Positions 24,636 through 35,963 of a DNA stretch of 64,000 bases are shown here, piece after piece. Within the stretch, counting starts at the first letter, position 1, and every line of letters starts with the position of its first letter. The notes under the pieces are model-generated. The model was not told where the DNA came from, searched no databases, and worked only from the letters and a program-made list of their open reading frames with translations. Made by a program: the position numbers and the translations under genes. The stretch is from Begonia masoniana (taxonomy: Eukaryota > Streptophyta > Magnoliopsida > Cucurbitales > Begoniaceae): positions 11,730,301 to 11,794,300 of the forward strand of contig CM039510.1 of the NCBI GenBank assembly GCA_022432975.1, read 5' to 3'.

Positions 24636-27315
24636 GGTGCACCTGTTTTGTTTGTCAAGAAGAAAGACGGATCCCTTATAAGGTGCATAGACTATAGGAA
24701 ATTGAATAAGTTGACAATCAAGAATAAATATCCATTGCCTCGAATTGATGATTTGTTTGATCAACTTTAAGGAGCCACGATGTTTTCAAAAATTGACTTA
24801 CGCTCGGGCTACTACCAGTTAAAAGTCAAGGCTAGGGATGTACCTAAGACCGTGTTCAGAACCCGATATGGACATTATGAATTTCTGGTGATGTCATTTG
24901 GATTGACAAACGCGCCTACAGCCTTTATGGACATGATGAACTGAGTGTTTCGAGAATATTTTGACAAGTTTGTTATTGTGTTTATAGACGACATCCTAAT
25001 TTATTCTCAAACTAAGGACGAGCATGTAGAACACCTGAAGATTGTTTTGGCAACCCTAGTGCAACAACAATTATATGCCAAATTTTCTAAGTGCGAGTTT
25101 TGGCTTGATAGAGTCAACTTTTTGGGCCATGTCTTTTCTGCTGAGGGCATATCTGTTGATCCAACCAAAATTCAGGGAGTAAAGGATTGGCCACAACCAA
25201 GGAATGTTAGCGAGGTCCGAAGTTTCCTTGGATTGGTAGGTTATTATAGGAAGTTTATTAAAGGATTTTCAATGATAGCCAAACCCTTAACTAGTCTAAC
25301 GAAGAAGGACCTTAAGTACTCTTGGACAGAGGCTTGTGAAGAGAGTTTCCAGACATTGAAACTGAAATTAACGAAAACCCTTCTGTTGACACTCCCGGTT
25401 GAGGGAGGAAGGTTCAGTGTCTATTGTGATGCATCCAAAGTTGGCCTGGGGTGTGTGTTAATGCAGGAAGGCAAGGTTGTGGCATATGCTTCTAGACAGT
25501 TAAAAAGTTATGAATAGAATTATCCCACTCACGATTTGGAGTTAGCCGCTGTGGTTTTTGCACTAAAAATTTGGAGGCACTATCTTTACGGTCAGCAGTG
25601 TCAGGTATTTTCGGACCATAAAAGTTTGAAGTATCTCTTTACTCAAAAAGAATTAAACATGAGGCAAAGACGTTGGTTGGAATTTGTTAAGGATTATGAC
25701 TTTGAAATTAAGTATCACCCCGGTAAAGCCAATGGGGTTGCTGACGCATTAAGCAGGATGTCGACAACAATGCAGCCCGCTATATCAGCCATGTTTGAAC
25801 CTTTGAGGATGGAAGTTCAGAAGTTATAATTGGAAATAGTTCCTGTGTTGTCAGCCTTACTTGCTGATTTAACCATTCGACCAACTATTTTAGATAGAAT
25901 CAAGGAGGCCTAACAGAAGGATTCCAAAAGAAAAAGATAACATCATGAGAAAATTGGCGAATGATTCTTCTGAGTTCAGCCTTTCGGTGGATGGTATCCT
26001 GAAGTTTAGGGACCGATGGTATGTTCCAAAAGATGAGGAATTGTGAAAATTGGTTTTGGCTAAAGCACACTCGTCGTCCTTCTCAGTGCATCCAGACAAT
26101 CTTAAGATGTACCGAGACTTGAGGTTGCTTTACTGGTGGCCAAATTTGAAGCGTGATGTTGCCATATGTGTGGAGGCATGCATGGTATGCCAACAAGTTA
26201 AGGCAGAATATCAAAGACCGAGAGGTACTCTCCAACCATTACTGATAACTGAATGGAAATGGGAAAACATAGCCATGGATTTTGTGGTGGGATTACCAAA
26301 GACAACTAAAGGCCATGATAGTGTTTGGGTCATTGTTGACAGATTGACGAAATCAGCTCACTTCCTACCAGTAAAGATGACTTATACGATGGACCAGTTT
26401 GCTGATTTGTATGTGCAGGAGATCATTAGATTGCATGGGATTCCTGTGACAATTGTCTCGGATCGGGATCCCAGATTTACCTCAAGGTTTTGGAAAAGTC
26501 TACAAGGCTCGATGGATACAAAGTTAACTTTTAGCACTGCTTTTCACCCTCAAACTGATGGACAATCTGAACGGACTATTCAGATACTCGAGGATATGTT
26601 GAGAGCATGTGTGCTGGAATTTCAGGCAACATGGAGCCGTTACCTACCTTTGGTTGAATTTTCTTACAACAATAGTTACCAGTCCACCTATTGGTATGGC
26701 TCCTTACGAGGCACTGTATGACAGAAAATGTAGGTCACCTTTATACTGGAATGAAGTTGGTGAAGCAAAACTATTAGGCCCTGAAATTAGACAGCAAACG
26801 TCAGACAAGGTAGCCATTATTAGAAAAAGAATGTTGTCTGCGCAAAGACGACAGAAGAGTTATGCGGATCAGAGAAGAAGGGAACTCGAGTTTGCTGTCG
26901 GAGATATAGTTTTCCTTAAAATCTCTCCGTTTAGAGGAGTTATGAGGTTTGGAAAGAGGGAGAAGCTCAATCCCCGGTTCGTTGGACCATTTCCTATCTT
27001 GGCAAGGATTGGAAATACAACATATAGGTTATTACTGCCTTCATCCATGGACAGATTCACAATGTCTTTCTCGCATCAATGTTGACGAAATGCATACGAG
27101 ATCCGACACATGTTTTGGAGCCGGTGAACATTGAAATTCAACCAAATTTAGCATGTGAAGAAATACCAGTTCGAATTCTCGATTCTTCAGTAAAGATGTT
27201 ACGGAACAAGGAGGTTCCATTGGTTAAGGTGTTATGAAGAAATCATGACATTGAGGAAGCCACATGGGAGAGACAATAAGATATGATGGACAAGTATCCG
27301 GAACTATTCGTTTAA
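24636..27315 (+). pseudogene. pol: RT, RNase H, integrase and chromodomain-like remnant, element B
   Basis: Continues pol with stops at 24768 (TAA for Gln), 24942 (TGA for Arg), 25515 (TAG for Gln) and several more, plus frameshifts near 26690 and 27080. Recognisable pieces are [10 protein letters not shown] (RT), YCDASKVG and DHKSLKYL (RNase H), the integrase core ([26 protein letters not shown]) and the tail RNKEVPLVKVL. It ends at TAA 27313-27315. It is non-functional. Confidence 0.93.
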
Positions 27316-27343
27316 GCAATTTTTGAGGACAAAAGTTTTGTTT

Positions 27344-27356
27344 AAGGAGGGTAGGA
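27344..27356 (+). other. Polypurine tract of element B
   Basis: AAGGAGGGTAGGA lies directly before the 3' LTR. Confidence 0.8.
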
Positions 27357-30300
27357 TGTAACAACCAGCACCTTGGTCAGGTATTTTGCTCGCGATTATT
27401 ATGGTGTGAATTATGTGATAAGGAGATTATAAATGAAAGTAGGTTTAATGGCAAGGAGTGTAATTAGTGTGAGCTGGTTCAATAAAAATAGAGAGAGAAA
27501 AGCATAAAACCTTATTTAAACTCTCCTGTAGCTGACTTTCCTCTTCTGGCGATTTCCTCCTTCGGCAACCGATTTCTCCCTTCTCTTTCTTCGACGATTC
27601 AAGCTCAGGTAAGGTTTAGGTGATTCATTCATTAAGCTTTTGATTAAGGGTGATTACTGGTTGGTGTTTAAAGACTTAGAATCGGACAATGCTTGAATAA
27701 TGATAGTATTTCAAGTCTTCTGTATTGGCATTGGTATAGAATCCTAGACGTTGTCGACGTTTTAGTTGAGAATCTAAAATCCATATGAATCTGGCAGTTT
27801 AGGCGACGATGCCGTTAATATTCTGAAAGTTAAGCTCTGCACACTAAGTGCTCAGCGAAATGCCTTAGAGGTTCAAGCTAGAATCTAGGATGATTTCTTT
27901 AGCTAAGATTTTAGCTGCTCTGAGTTTAGATTATTCAAGACATATTTAACATTGAAGTATGAAATGTCCTAGGTGGTGAAGGATTCGAGTGAAGGCATAA
28001 CATAGCAAAGGAATCCAGGTAAGTGAGTGTGTTAAGATTTTCGGCCATTAGGGCTCTACATCACAAGGGTACTAGGTTAAGCTTGTTATTGACAATGTCT
28101 GGATGTTTGTTGTTTGTACTACGGTATATGGTGGATGTTGATCGGTTACTGTTGAGCGGTGGATGTGTTTTGTAGATGTATTCGGTAGATGAGCGGTGGA
28201 TGTGTTTTGTAGATGTATTCGGTAGATGAGCGGTGGATGTGTTTTGTAGATGTATTCGGTAGATGAGCGGTGGATGTGTTTTGTAGATGTATTCGGTAGA
28301 TGAGCGGTGGATGTGTTTTGTAGATGTATTCGGTAGATGAGCGGTGGATGTGTTTTGTAGATGTATTCGGTAGATGAGCGGTGGATGTGTTTTGTAGATG
28401 TATTCGGTAGATGAGCGGTGGATGTGTTTTGTAGATGTATTCGGTAGATGAGCGGTGGATGTGTTTTGTAGATGTATTCGGTAGATGAGCGGTGGATGTG
28501 TTTTGTAGATGTATTCGGTAGATGAGCGGTGGATGTGTTTTGTAGATGTATTCGGTAGATGAGCGGTGGATGTGTTTTGTAGATGTATTCGGTAGATGAG
28601 CGGTGGATGTGTTTTGTAGATGTATTCGGTAGATGAGCGGTGGATGTGTTTTGTAGATGTATTCGGTAGATGAGCGGTGGATGTGTTTTGTAGATGTATT
28701 CGGTAGATGAGCGGTGGATGTGTTTTGTAGATGTATTCGGTAGATGAGCGGTGGATGTGTTTTGTAGATGTATTCGGTAGATGAGCGGTGGATGTGTTTT
28801 GTAGATGTATTCGGTAGATGAGCGGTGGATGTGTTTTGTAGATGTATTCGGTAGATGAGCGGTGGATGTGTTTTGTAGATGTATTCGGTAGATGAGCGGT
28901 GGATGTGTTTTGTAGATGTATTCGGTAGATGAGCGGTGGATGTGTTTTGTAGATGTATTCGGTAGATGAGCGGTGGATGTGTTTTGTAGATGTATTCGGT
29001 AGATGAGCGGTGGATGTGTTTTGTAGATGTATTCGGTAGATGAGCGGTGGATGTGTTTTGTAGATGTATTCGGTAGATGAGCGGTGGATGTGTTTTGTAG
29101 ATGTATTCGGTAGATGAGCGGTGGATGTGTTTTGTAGATGTATTCGGTAGATGAGCGGTGGATGTGTTTTGTAGATGTATTCGGTAGATGAGCGGTGGAT
29201 GTGTTTTGTAGATGTATTCGGTAGATGAGCGGTGGATGTGTTTTGTAGATGTATTCGGTAGATGAGCGGTGGATGTGTTTTGTAGATGTATTCGGTAGAT
29301 GAGCGGTGGATGTGTTTTGTAGATGTATTCGGTAGATGAGCGGTGGATGTGTTTTGTAGATGTATTCGGTAGATGAGCGGTGGATGTGTTTTGTAGATGT
29401 ATTCGGTAGATGAGCGGTGGATGTGTTTTGTAGATGTATTCGGTAGATGAGCGGTGGATGTGTTTTGTAGATGTATTCGGTAGATGAGCGGTGGATGTGT
29501 TTTGTAGATGTATTCGGTAGATGAGCGGTGGATGTGTAATGGTGGATGTTGATCGGTTACTGTTGAGCGGTGGATGTGTTTTGTAGATGTATTCGGTAGA
29601 TGAGCGGTGGATGTGTTTTGTAGATGTATTCGGTAGATGAGCGGTGGATGTGTTTTGTAGATGTATTCGGTAGATGAGCGGTGGATGTGTTTTGTAGATG
29701 TATTCGGTAGATGAGCGGTGGATGTGTTTTGTAGATGTATTCGGTAGATGAGCGGTGGATGTGTTTTGTAGATGTATTCGGTAGATGAGCGGTGGATGTG
29801 TTTTGTAGATGTATTCGGTAGATGAGCGGTGGATGTGTTTTGTAGATGTATTCGGTAGATGAGCGGTGGATGTGTTTTGTAGATGTATTCGGTAGATGAG
29901 CGGTGGATGTGTTTTGTAGATGTATTCGGTAGATGAGCGGTGGATGTGTTTTGTAGATGTATTCGGTAGATGAGCGGTGGATGTGTTTTGTAGATGTATT
30001 CGGTAGATGAGCGGTGGATGTGTTTTGTAGATGTATTCGGTAGATGAGCGGTGGATGTGTTTTGTAGATGTATTCGGTAGATGAGCGGTGGATGTGTTTT
30101 GTAGATGTATTCGGTAGATGAGCGGTGGATGTGTTTTGTAGATGTATTCGGTAGATGAGCGGTGGATGTGTAATGGTGGATGTTGATCGGTTACTGTTGA
30201 GCGTGGATGTGTTTTGTAGATGTTATTCGGTAGATGAGCGGTGGATGTGTAATGGTGGATGTTAATCGTTACTGTTGGGCGTGGATGTGTTTTGTAGATG

Positions 30301-30684
30301 TATTCGTTAGATGAGCGGTGGATGTGTAATGGTGGATGTTGATCGGTTACTATTGAGCGGTGGATGTGTTTTGGAGATGTGTTCGGTAGATGAGCGGTGG
30401 ATGTGTAATGATGGATGTTGAGTGTTACTGTGGACCGGTAGATGTTGAGTGTAGGTGTTATTCGGCTGACGTAACCGGTAGATGTTGGACCGGTAGATGT
30501 TGGATGTACGTGTCACCCGGCTGACGTAATCGGTACGGCTTCAATTATTTTAATTGATACTCAAATATTGTTTTTATCATATAGTTTCATAACGATTTCA
30601 ACCATCATAGATTTTGATTAAAGTCTTCAAAAAAAAAAAAGAATTTTCACGAGAATTCAAGAATTATGTTTAAGGGTCGTTACA
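27357..30684 (+). repeat. Element B, 3' LTR with expanded array
   Basis: Starts TGTAACAACCAGC and ends GGGTCGTTACA. It retains the first 750 bp, including the mini-exon (27973-28018). It lacks the roughly 740-780 bp that follow in the 5' LTR (from about 21360 to 22140), including the acceptor block. It jumps straight from GTACTACGGTATATGGTGG into the tandem array. Confidence 0.93.
28155..30175. repeat. 37-bp tandem array in the 3' LTR of B, about 54 copies
   Basis: Units start GGTGGATGTGTTTTGTAGAT with period 37 and appear identical over long stretches. Near 29535 one spacer, TAATGGTGGATGTTGATCGG, typical of the composite repeat in the 5' LTR, interrupts the run. The 5' LTR holds only about five composite units. 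Confidence 0.96.
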
Positions 30685-30909
30685 AATTCCTTCGACCAAC
30701 TATCTAACATAGACACTAAATCCAATTATCCAACTAAATTGTCAATTTCATTCCAACTTCCAAGCAATCAATTCCAAACCATTAGAGATGAACATTAAAA
30801 TGAAGTCAATAATTGCAACCATATCAAGTCATCGATGTGTCATCTTCTATAAAATTTTCATCGGTAGGGTCAGTAGAATCTGCAAAATGCAAAAATATTG
30901 AAGACATTA

Positions 30910-32108
30910 TGACATGCCTAGGAGGCCAATCATAAGTTATCAAATAAAGGCCCTTACTTTACTTAATCTATTTACTAATGAATTTATTTCTTGTGCAGGT
31001 ATCGATCTACTTGAACACTCTACGTGGGGGCCTAGCTTAAAGGACATGGATCAACCTCTTCACATATTGACTTGAGATGCACAGATGGACTCCACCCAAG
31101 GCCCAAAGGGAATTCGTCTTCCCGGCCTCAATACAGTGTAACCATTTATTTGCATTTCTTTTGGCAAACACTAGCCTCCTTGTATTGGCAAACATTTAGC
31201 CATTTATTTTGCATGCATGCATTAGATTGTGTGGTTAGAGTTAGATGAATGATGGTGGCTTAGTTTTGGTTGGCAATTCATAGTTTGGTTCACACTTTGA
31301 ATCACCATCACCCGAAAACCATGCCAATCAAGAACCGGTTTAGAGGAGCACCAAGGATGGAAGAATTTGTTCATGAAAGGACACCATGAAGTGCACACAA
31401 GGATGAATGACATGGCATAGCACCACTTTGATAATGGAATGGTGCAGGTGGCATATCCACCGTTGGATGGTGCGTGCGGATGGAGCATCTCGACCATGGA
31501 TCTTTTCTTCATCAATGGTTCATATTTATCCTTTATTTTCTAATTCCAAACCCTAGCTAGCCACCTTAGGTTTCTATTTAAGCATAACTATTGGGGTTTG
31601 TAAAATTTTTTTTGCTAAAATCAATACAAACTCTCTTTTCCTTCCAACCAAGTGTTTAGATTTACCAATAGGTAAGCCATAGTTCTTTGAATCCGTGAGG
31701 AGTGTGCCTTCATTGTTTCTCAAGCTCAAGGTTGCTTGGTGAACTCTTATCATTCCCTCCCTCCCTCTTTGAGAGTCTAAAAAATTTAAGGAAGTAAAAC
31801 TGGTCCCCAAAGGTGGTTGTCTTTCTAAGGGAAGACATGCACCTGTGAGCATAACATAATATAGCTATCGGGTCCGCTTAGGGTTTCATCTCTATACTTT
31901 TATCTTGTAATCCATATTTTCATTTATCATTTCAAATTTTCATCCATTTTCATTCACAGACATTCACAACTCATTTGACTCCATTTTCGGTTCACTCATC
32001 ATCACCATTCCTTCATTGTTTATGTAATTTTCATTGGTTCACTATCACCTGAGCACAACTTGTTATTGTGGGTTTAACACGGTCGATTTTCAGGCCAGCA
32101 CCATGTCA
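30910..32108 (+). mobile_element. Solo LTR H
   Basis: Begins TGACATGCCTAGGAGGCC and ends GGCCAGCACCATGTCA (TG...CA ends), flanked by catta on both sides (30905-30909 and 32109-32113). Length is 1199 bp. CTATTTAAGC at about 31575 could be its TATA box. There is no internal region and no primer site. The lineage is not recognised; it differs from the chromoviral LTRs here and lies within the hAT element. Confidence 0.8.
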
Positions 32109-32244
32109 CATTAGTTAAATACTAGAGATAAACATGTAAAATAAATAAATATTAGAATGATTGAACCTTCTTCTGTAGTTGTGATAGTACTATCTTCGAA
32201 ATCATCATCAATGTTTGTAGAAATTTTAAAAAAATTGAATATGT

Positions 32245-35200
32245 ACTCATATAGTTACAGGTCATGCGAGGTGGGGTTCAGGCACGGCTGTACGTGTTGT
32301 AAGCGTGTACCCCCCTCCTCTAGCTGGAAAGAGTAGTCCGACCGCTGGATGTGCTCTCTCCGGTTAGGGGGATGAGATCTCGGTGACACCCACAGAGTAA
32401 AGATAAAGAAAATGCTGCATGATTTATGAACTCATATGCATATCATGCATTTACATTTAGGAGTCTTGCTGAGATTTTTATCTCATAGGTGTCTGTACGG
32501 CGTAGGTGATTTCGACATAGGTGAGGACGAGATCCCTCCACCTGAGGAGTGACGCAGTTTGACGGAGGATGTCGTGGGGAGTGTGTTGGCGCAGTCGAGG
32601 CGCATTTTGACCCGTGGGATTCTGGTTAGGTGTTTGAGGGTTTTTTGGGAATTGTCGGGCTGATGGTTGGTATAGTTAACAACATTTTATGATGTTGTGG
32701 ATCTGATAGTGGATATTGTATTTGACTGTTCACCGGTGGATGTGTTTGTTACTGTTCACCGGTGGATGTGTTTGTTACTGTTCACGGTGGATGTGTGTGT
32801 TACTGTTCACCGGTGGATGTGTGTTGTTACTGTTCACCGGTGGATGTGTTTGTTACTGTTCACGGTGGATGTGTGTTGTTACTGTTCACGGTGGATGTGT
32901 GTTGTTACTGTTCACGGTGGATGTGTGTTGTTACTGTTCACCGGTGGATGTGTTTGTTACTGTTCACCGGTGGATGTGTTTGTTACTGTTCACCGGTGGA
33001 TGTGTTTGTTACTGTTCACCGGTGGATGTGTTTGTTACTGTTCACCGGTGGATGTGTTTGTTACTGTTCACCGGTGGATGTGTTTGTTACTGTTCACCGG
33101 TGGATGTGTTTGTTACTGTTCACGGTGGATGTGTGTTGTTACTGTTCACCGGTGGATGTGTTTGTTACTGTTCACCGGTGGATGTGTTTGTTACTGTTCA
33201 CCGGTGGATGTGTTTGTTACTGTTCACCGGTGGATGTGTTTGTTACTGTTCACGGTGGATGTGTGTTGTTACTGTTCACCGGTGGATGTGTTTGTTACTG
33301 TTCACCGGTGGATGTGTTTGTTACTGTTCACCGGTGGATGTGTTTGTTACTGTTCACCGGTGGATGTGTTTGTTACTGTTCACCGGTGGATGTGTTTGTT
33401 ACTGTTCACGGTGGATGTGTGTTGTTACTGTTCACGGTGGATGTGTGTTGTTACTGTTCACCGGTGGATGTGTTTGTTACTGTTCACGGTGGATGTGTGT
33501 TGTTACTGTTCACGGTGGATGTGTGTGTTACTGTTCACCGGTGGATGTGTTTGTTACTGTTCACCGGTGGATGTGTTTGTTACTGTTCACGGTGGATGTG
33601 TGTTGTTACTGTTCACGGTGGATGTGTGTTGTTACTGTTCACCGGTGGATGTGTTTGTTACTGTTCACGGTGGATGTGTGTTGTTACTGTTCACCGGTGG
33701 ATGTGTTTGTTACTGTTCACGGTGGATGTGTGTTGTTACTGTTCACCGGTGGATGTGTTTGTTACTGTTCACGGTGGATGTGTGTTGTTACTGTTCACCG
33801 GTGGATGTGTGTTGTTACTGTTCACGGTGGATGTGTGTTGTTACTGTTCACGGTGGATGTGTGTTGTTACTGTTCACCGGTGGATGTGTTTGTTACTGTT
33901 CACCGGTGGATGTGTTTGTTACTGTTCACGGTGGATGTGTGTTGTTACTGTTCACGGTGGATGTGTGTTGTTACTGTTCACCGGTGGATGTGTTTGTTAC
34001 TGTTCACCGGTGGATGTGTGTTGTTACTGTTCACGGTGGATGTGTGTTGTTACTGTTCACCGGTGGATGTGTTTGTTACTGTTCACCGGTGGATGTGTTT
34101 GTTACTGTTCACCGGTGGATGTGTTTGTTACTGTTCACGGTGGATGTGTTTGTTACTGTTCACCGGTGGATGTGTTTGTTACTGTTCACGGTGGATGTGT
34201 GTTGTTACTGTTCACCGGTGGATGTGTTTGTTACTGTTCACCGGTGGATGTGTTTGTTACTGTTCACGGTGGATGTGTGTTGTTACTGTTCACGGTGGAT
34301 GTGTGTGTTACTGTTCACCGGTGGATGTGTTTGTTACTGTTCACCGGTGGATGTGTTTGTTACTGTTCACGGTGGATGTGTGTTGTTACTGTTCACGGTG
34401 GATGTGTGTTGTTACTGTTCACGGTGGATGTGTGTTGTTACTGTTCACCGGTGGATGTGTTTGTTACTGTTCACCGGTGGATGTGTTTGTTACTGTTCAC
34501 GGTGGATGTGTGTTGTTACTGTTCACGGTGGATGTGTGTGTTACTGTTCACCGGTGGATGTGTGTTGTTACTGTTCACCGGTGGATGTGTGTTGTTACTG
34601 TTCACCGGTGGATGTGTGTTGTTACTGTTCACCGGTGGATGTGTGTTGTTACTGTTCACCGGTGGATGTGTTTGTTACTGTTCACGGTGGATGTGTGTTG
34701 TTACTGTTCACCGGTGGATGTGTTTGTTACTGTTCACCGGTGGATGTGTTTGTTACTGTTCACGGTGGATGTGTGTTGTTACTGTTCACGGTGGATGTGT
34801 GTGTTACTGTTCACCGGTGGATGTGTTTGTTACTGTTCACCGGTGGATGTGTGTTGTTACTGTTCACCGGTGGATGTGTGTTGTTACTGTTCACCGGTGG
34901 ATGTGTGTTGTTACTGTTCACCGGTAGATGTGTTTGTTACTGTTCACCGGTGGATGTGTTTGTTACTGTTCACCGGTGGATGTGTTTGTTACTGTTCACC
35001 GGTGGATGTGTTTGTTACTGTTCACCGGTGGATGTGTGTTGTTACTGTTCACGGTGGATGTGTGTTGTTACTGTTCACCGGTGGATGTGTGTTGTTACTG
35101 TTCACCGGTGGATGTGTGTTGTTACTGTTCACGGTGGATGTGTGTTGTTACTGTTCACGGTGGATGTGTGTTGTTACTGTTCACGGTGGATGTGTGTTGT

Positions 35201-35511
35201 TACTGTTCACGGTGGATGTGTGTTGTTATGTTCACCCGGTGGATGTGTTCGTTACTGTTAACCGGTGGATGTGTTCTGTTACTGTTCACCGGTGGATGTG
35301 TTTAATTGTTTTATTAAATGTTTTAAGTTTTATTTAATTGGTTTTGTATTTTGTTTTAAATGGTTTAAAAACTAGATTTCAATTCCGATTTCGATTCTGA
35401 TTTCGATTTCGATTTGATTTCCGCTTAAAGTTTAATTAAGTTCATTTAAAGTTAAAGGTATAAAAAAAAAAAAATTTACAGGAAATTGGGTAAAGTGTTA
35501 GGGTCGCTACA
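32245..35511 (+). repeat. LTR-like sequence D, truncated at its 5' side, with 26-bp array
   Basis: Ends GTTAGGGTCGCTACA directly before a primer site, so it behaves as a 5' LTR, but no TGTAAC start is present near 32245 and the left boundary is approximate. It shares the CTCATAG|GTG / GACATAG|GTGAGGACGAG acceptor-like block (32480-32530) with other LTRs. It does not match the LTR on the other side of the TRIM internal segment. Confidence 0.7.
32726..35303. repeat. 26-bp tandem array in LTR D, about 99 copies
   Basis: The unit is CTGTTCACCGGTGGATGTGT plus TTGTTA. Variants have one C lost in ACCGG or GTGTTG in place of GTTTG, giving 25-27 bp. The unit has no stop codon in any forward frame and 26 is not divisible by three, so three overlapping frames of 720-870 codons exist. 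They are artefacts, not proteins. Confidence 0.97.
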
Positions 35512-35585
35512 ACTTATGGTATCAGAGCCTGTACCCAACCGAAAATGTGGCCAACGAGGACGTTGGGTCCCCGAGGGGGGGTGAT
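35512..35585 (+). mobile_element. TRIM-type internal segment (primer site, short spacer, polypurine tract)
   Basis: TGGTATCAGAGCC (35517-35529) is an initiator-Met primer site. It is followed by CCAACGAGGACGTTGGG, an inverted-repeat-containing spacer of the kind found in Cassandra-like TRIMs, and a polypurine tract ending CGAGGGGGGGTGAT. There is only 74 bp between LTR ends and no coding capacity. Confidence 0.75.
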
Positions 35586-35963
35586 TGTGATGACCCGAAT
35601 ATGCACGTATGGGTACGATGGCTGCACGAACAGGAACCCAGATGGCGGTACGTCTGCGCGGGAGAACCGGAAGGTGACAGGTCGTAAAAAGGGGGTCGTC
35701 ACAATCCCACATCGCTTGGGGAAGTATGTGAAAATGAAACATATGTAAAGAGATCCCTCCCAAGATAGTAAGACGCGTTTTGAAGCACGATTGGCAACGG
35801 ATCCCATAAGAACTTCGAAGTTAAAAGTGCTTCGGCGAGAGCAATTCCAGGTTGGGTGACCTTCTGGGAAGTTCTCGCCAAACAAAGCCGTGAGGGGAGG
35901 ATATTGAGCTGCGGCACAATCCCCAGAGCGGACAATATCTTGCTGGGAAAAGGAGTCGTTACA
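35586..35963 (+). repeat. Cassandra-like TRIM LTR carrying a 5S rRNA-like segment
   Basis: A 378-bp LTR starting TGTGATGACCCG and ending GGAGTCGTTACA. It contains TCCCACATCGCTTGGGG and GACGCGTTTTGAAGC, found in Cassandra LTRs, and a 5S-derived segment. No target duplication matches at its ends (gtgat versus ttaag), consistent with a rearranged copy. Confidence 0.78.
35798..35879 (+). ncRNA. 5S rRNA-derived segment with box A and box C
   Basis: CGGATCCCATAAGAACTTCG through GGGTGACCTTCTGGGAAGTT follows plant 5S rRNA over about 82 nt with scattered changes. Box A-like AGTTAAAAGTGCTTCGG is at 35819-35835 and box C-like GGTTGGGTGACCTTCTGGG at 35850-35868. In Cassandra elements this segment can bind the RNA polymerase III machinery. 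It is not a real 5S gene: the first third of 5S is not recognisable. Confidence 0.8.

Larger units (their letters stand above)
15331..30684 (+). mobile_element. Element B, full-length decayed chromovirus
   Basis: LTRs at 15331-22735 (interrupted by solo LTR C) and 27357-30684 flank an internal region of 4.6 kb. Both outer ends are flanked by aattc (15326-15330 and 30685-30689). The primer site and polypurine tract are recognisable. Gag-pol is broken by many stops. The LTRs differ in length (about 2130 bp without the insert, versus 3328 bp) because of array expansion and a deletion in the 3' LTR. Confidence 0.95.

Noticed and set aside
28155..30175. CRISPR-like array
   Set aside because: Regular repeats but no unique spacers, and the context is a plant LTR; it is a minisatellite. 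The same holds for the arrays in C, D and F.
32697..35337. Three long overlapping open frames (over 700 codons each)
   Set aside because: They only read a stop-free 26-bp repeat in all three phases; no start context, no homology, Cys/Val-rich cycles.
35798..35879. Genuine 5S rRNA gene
   Set aside because: Only about two thirds of 5S is recognisable, with several changes, and it sits inside an LTR; it fits a Cassandra-type derivative.
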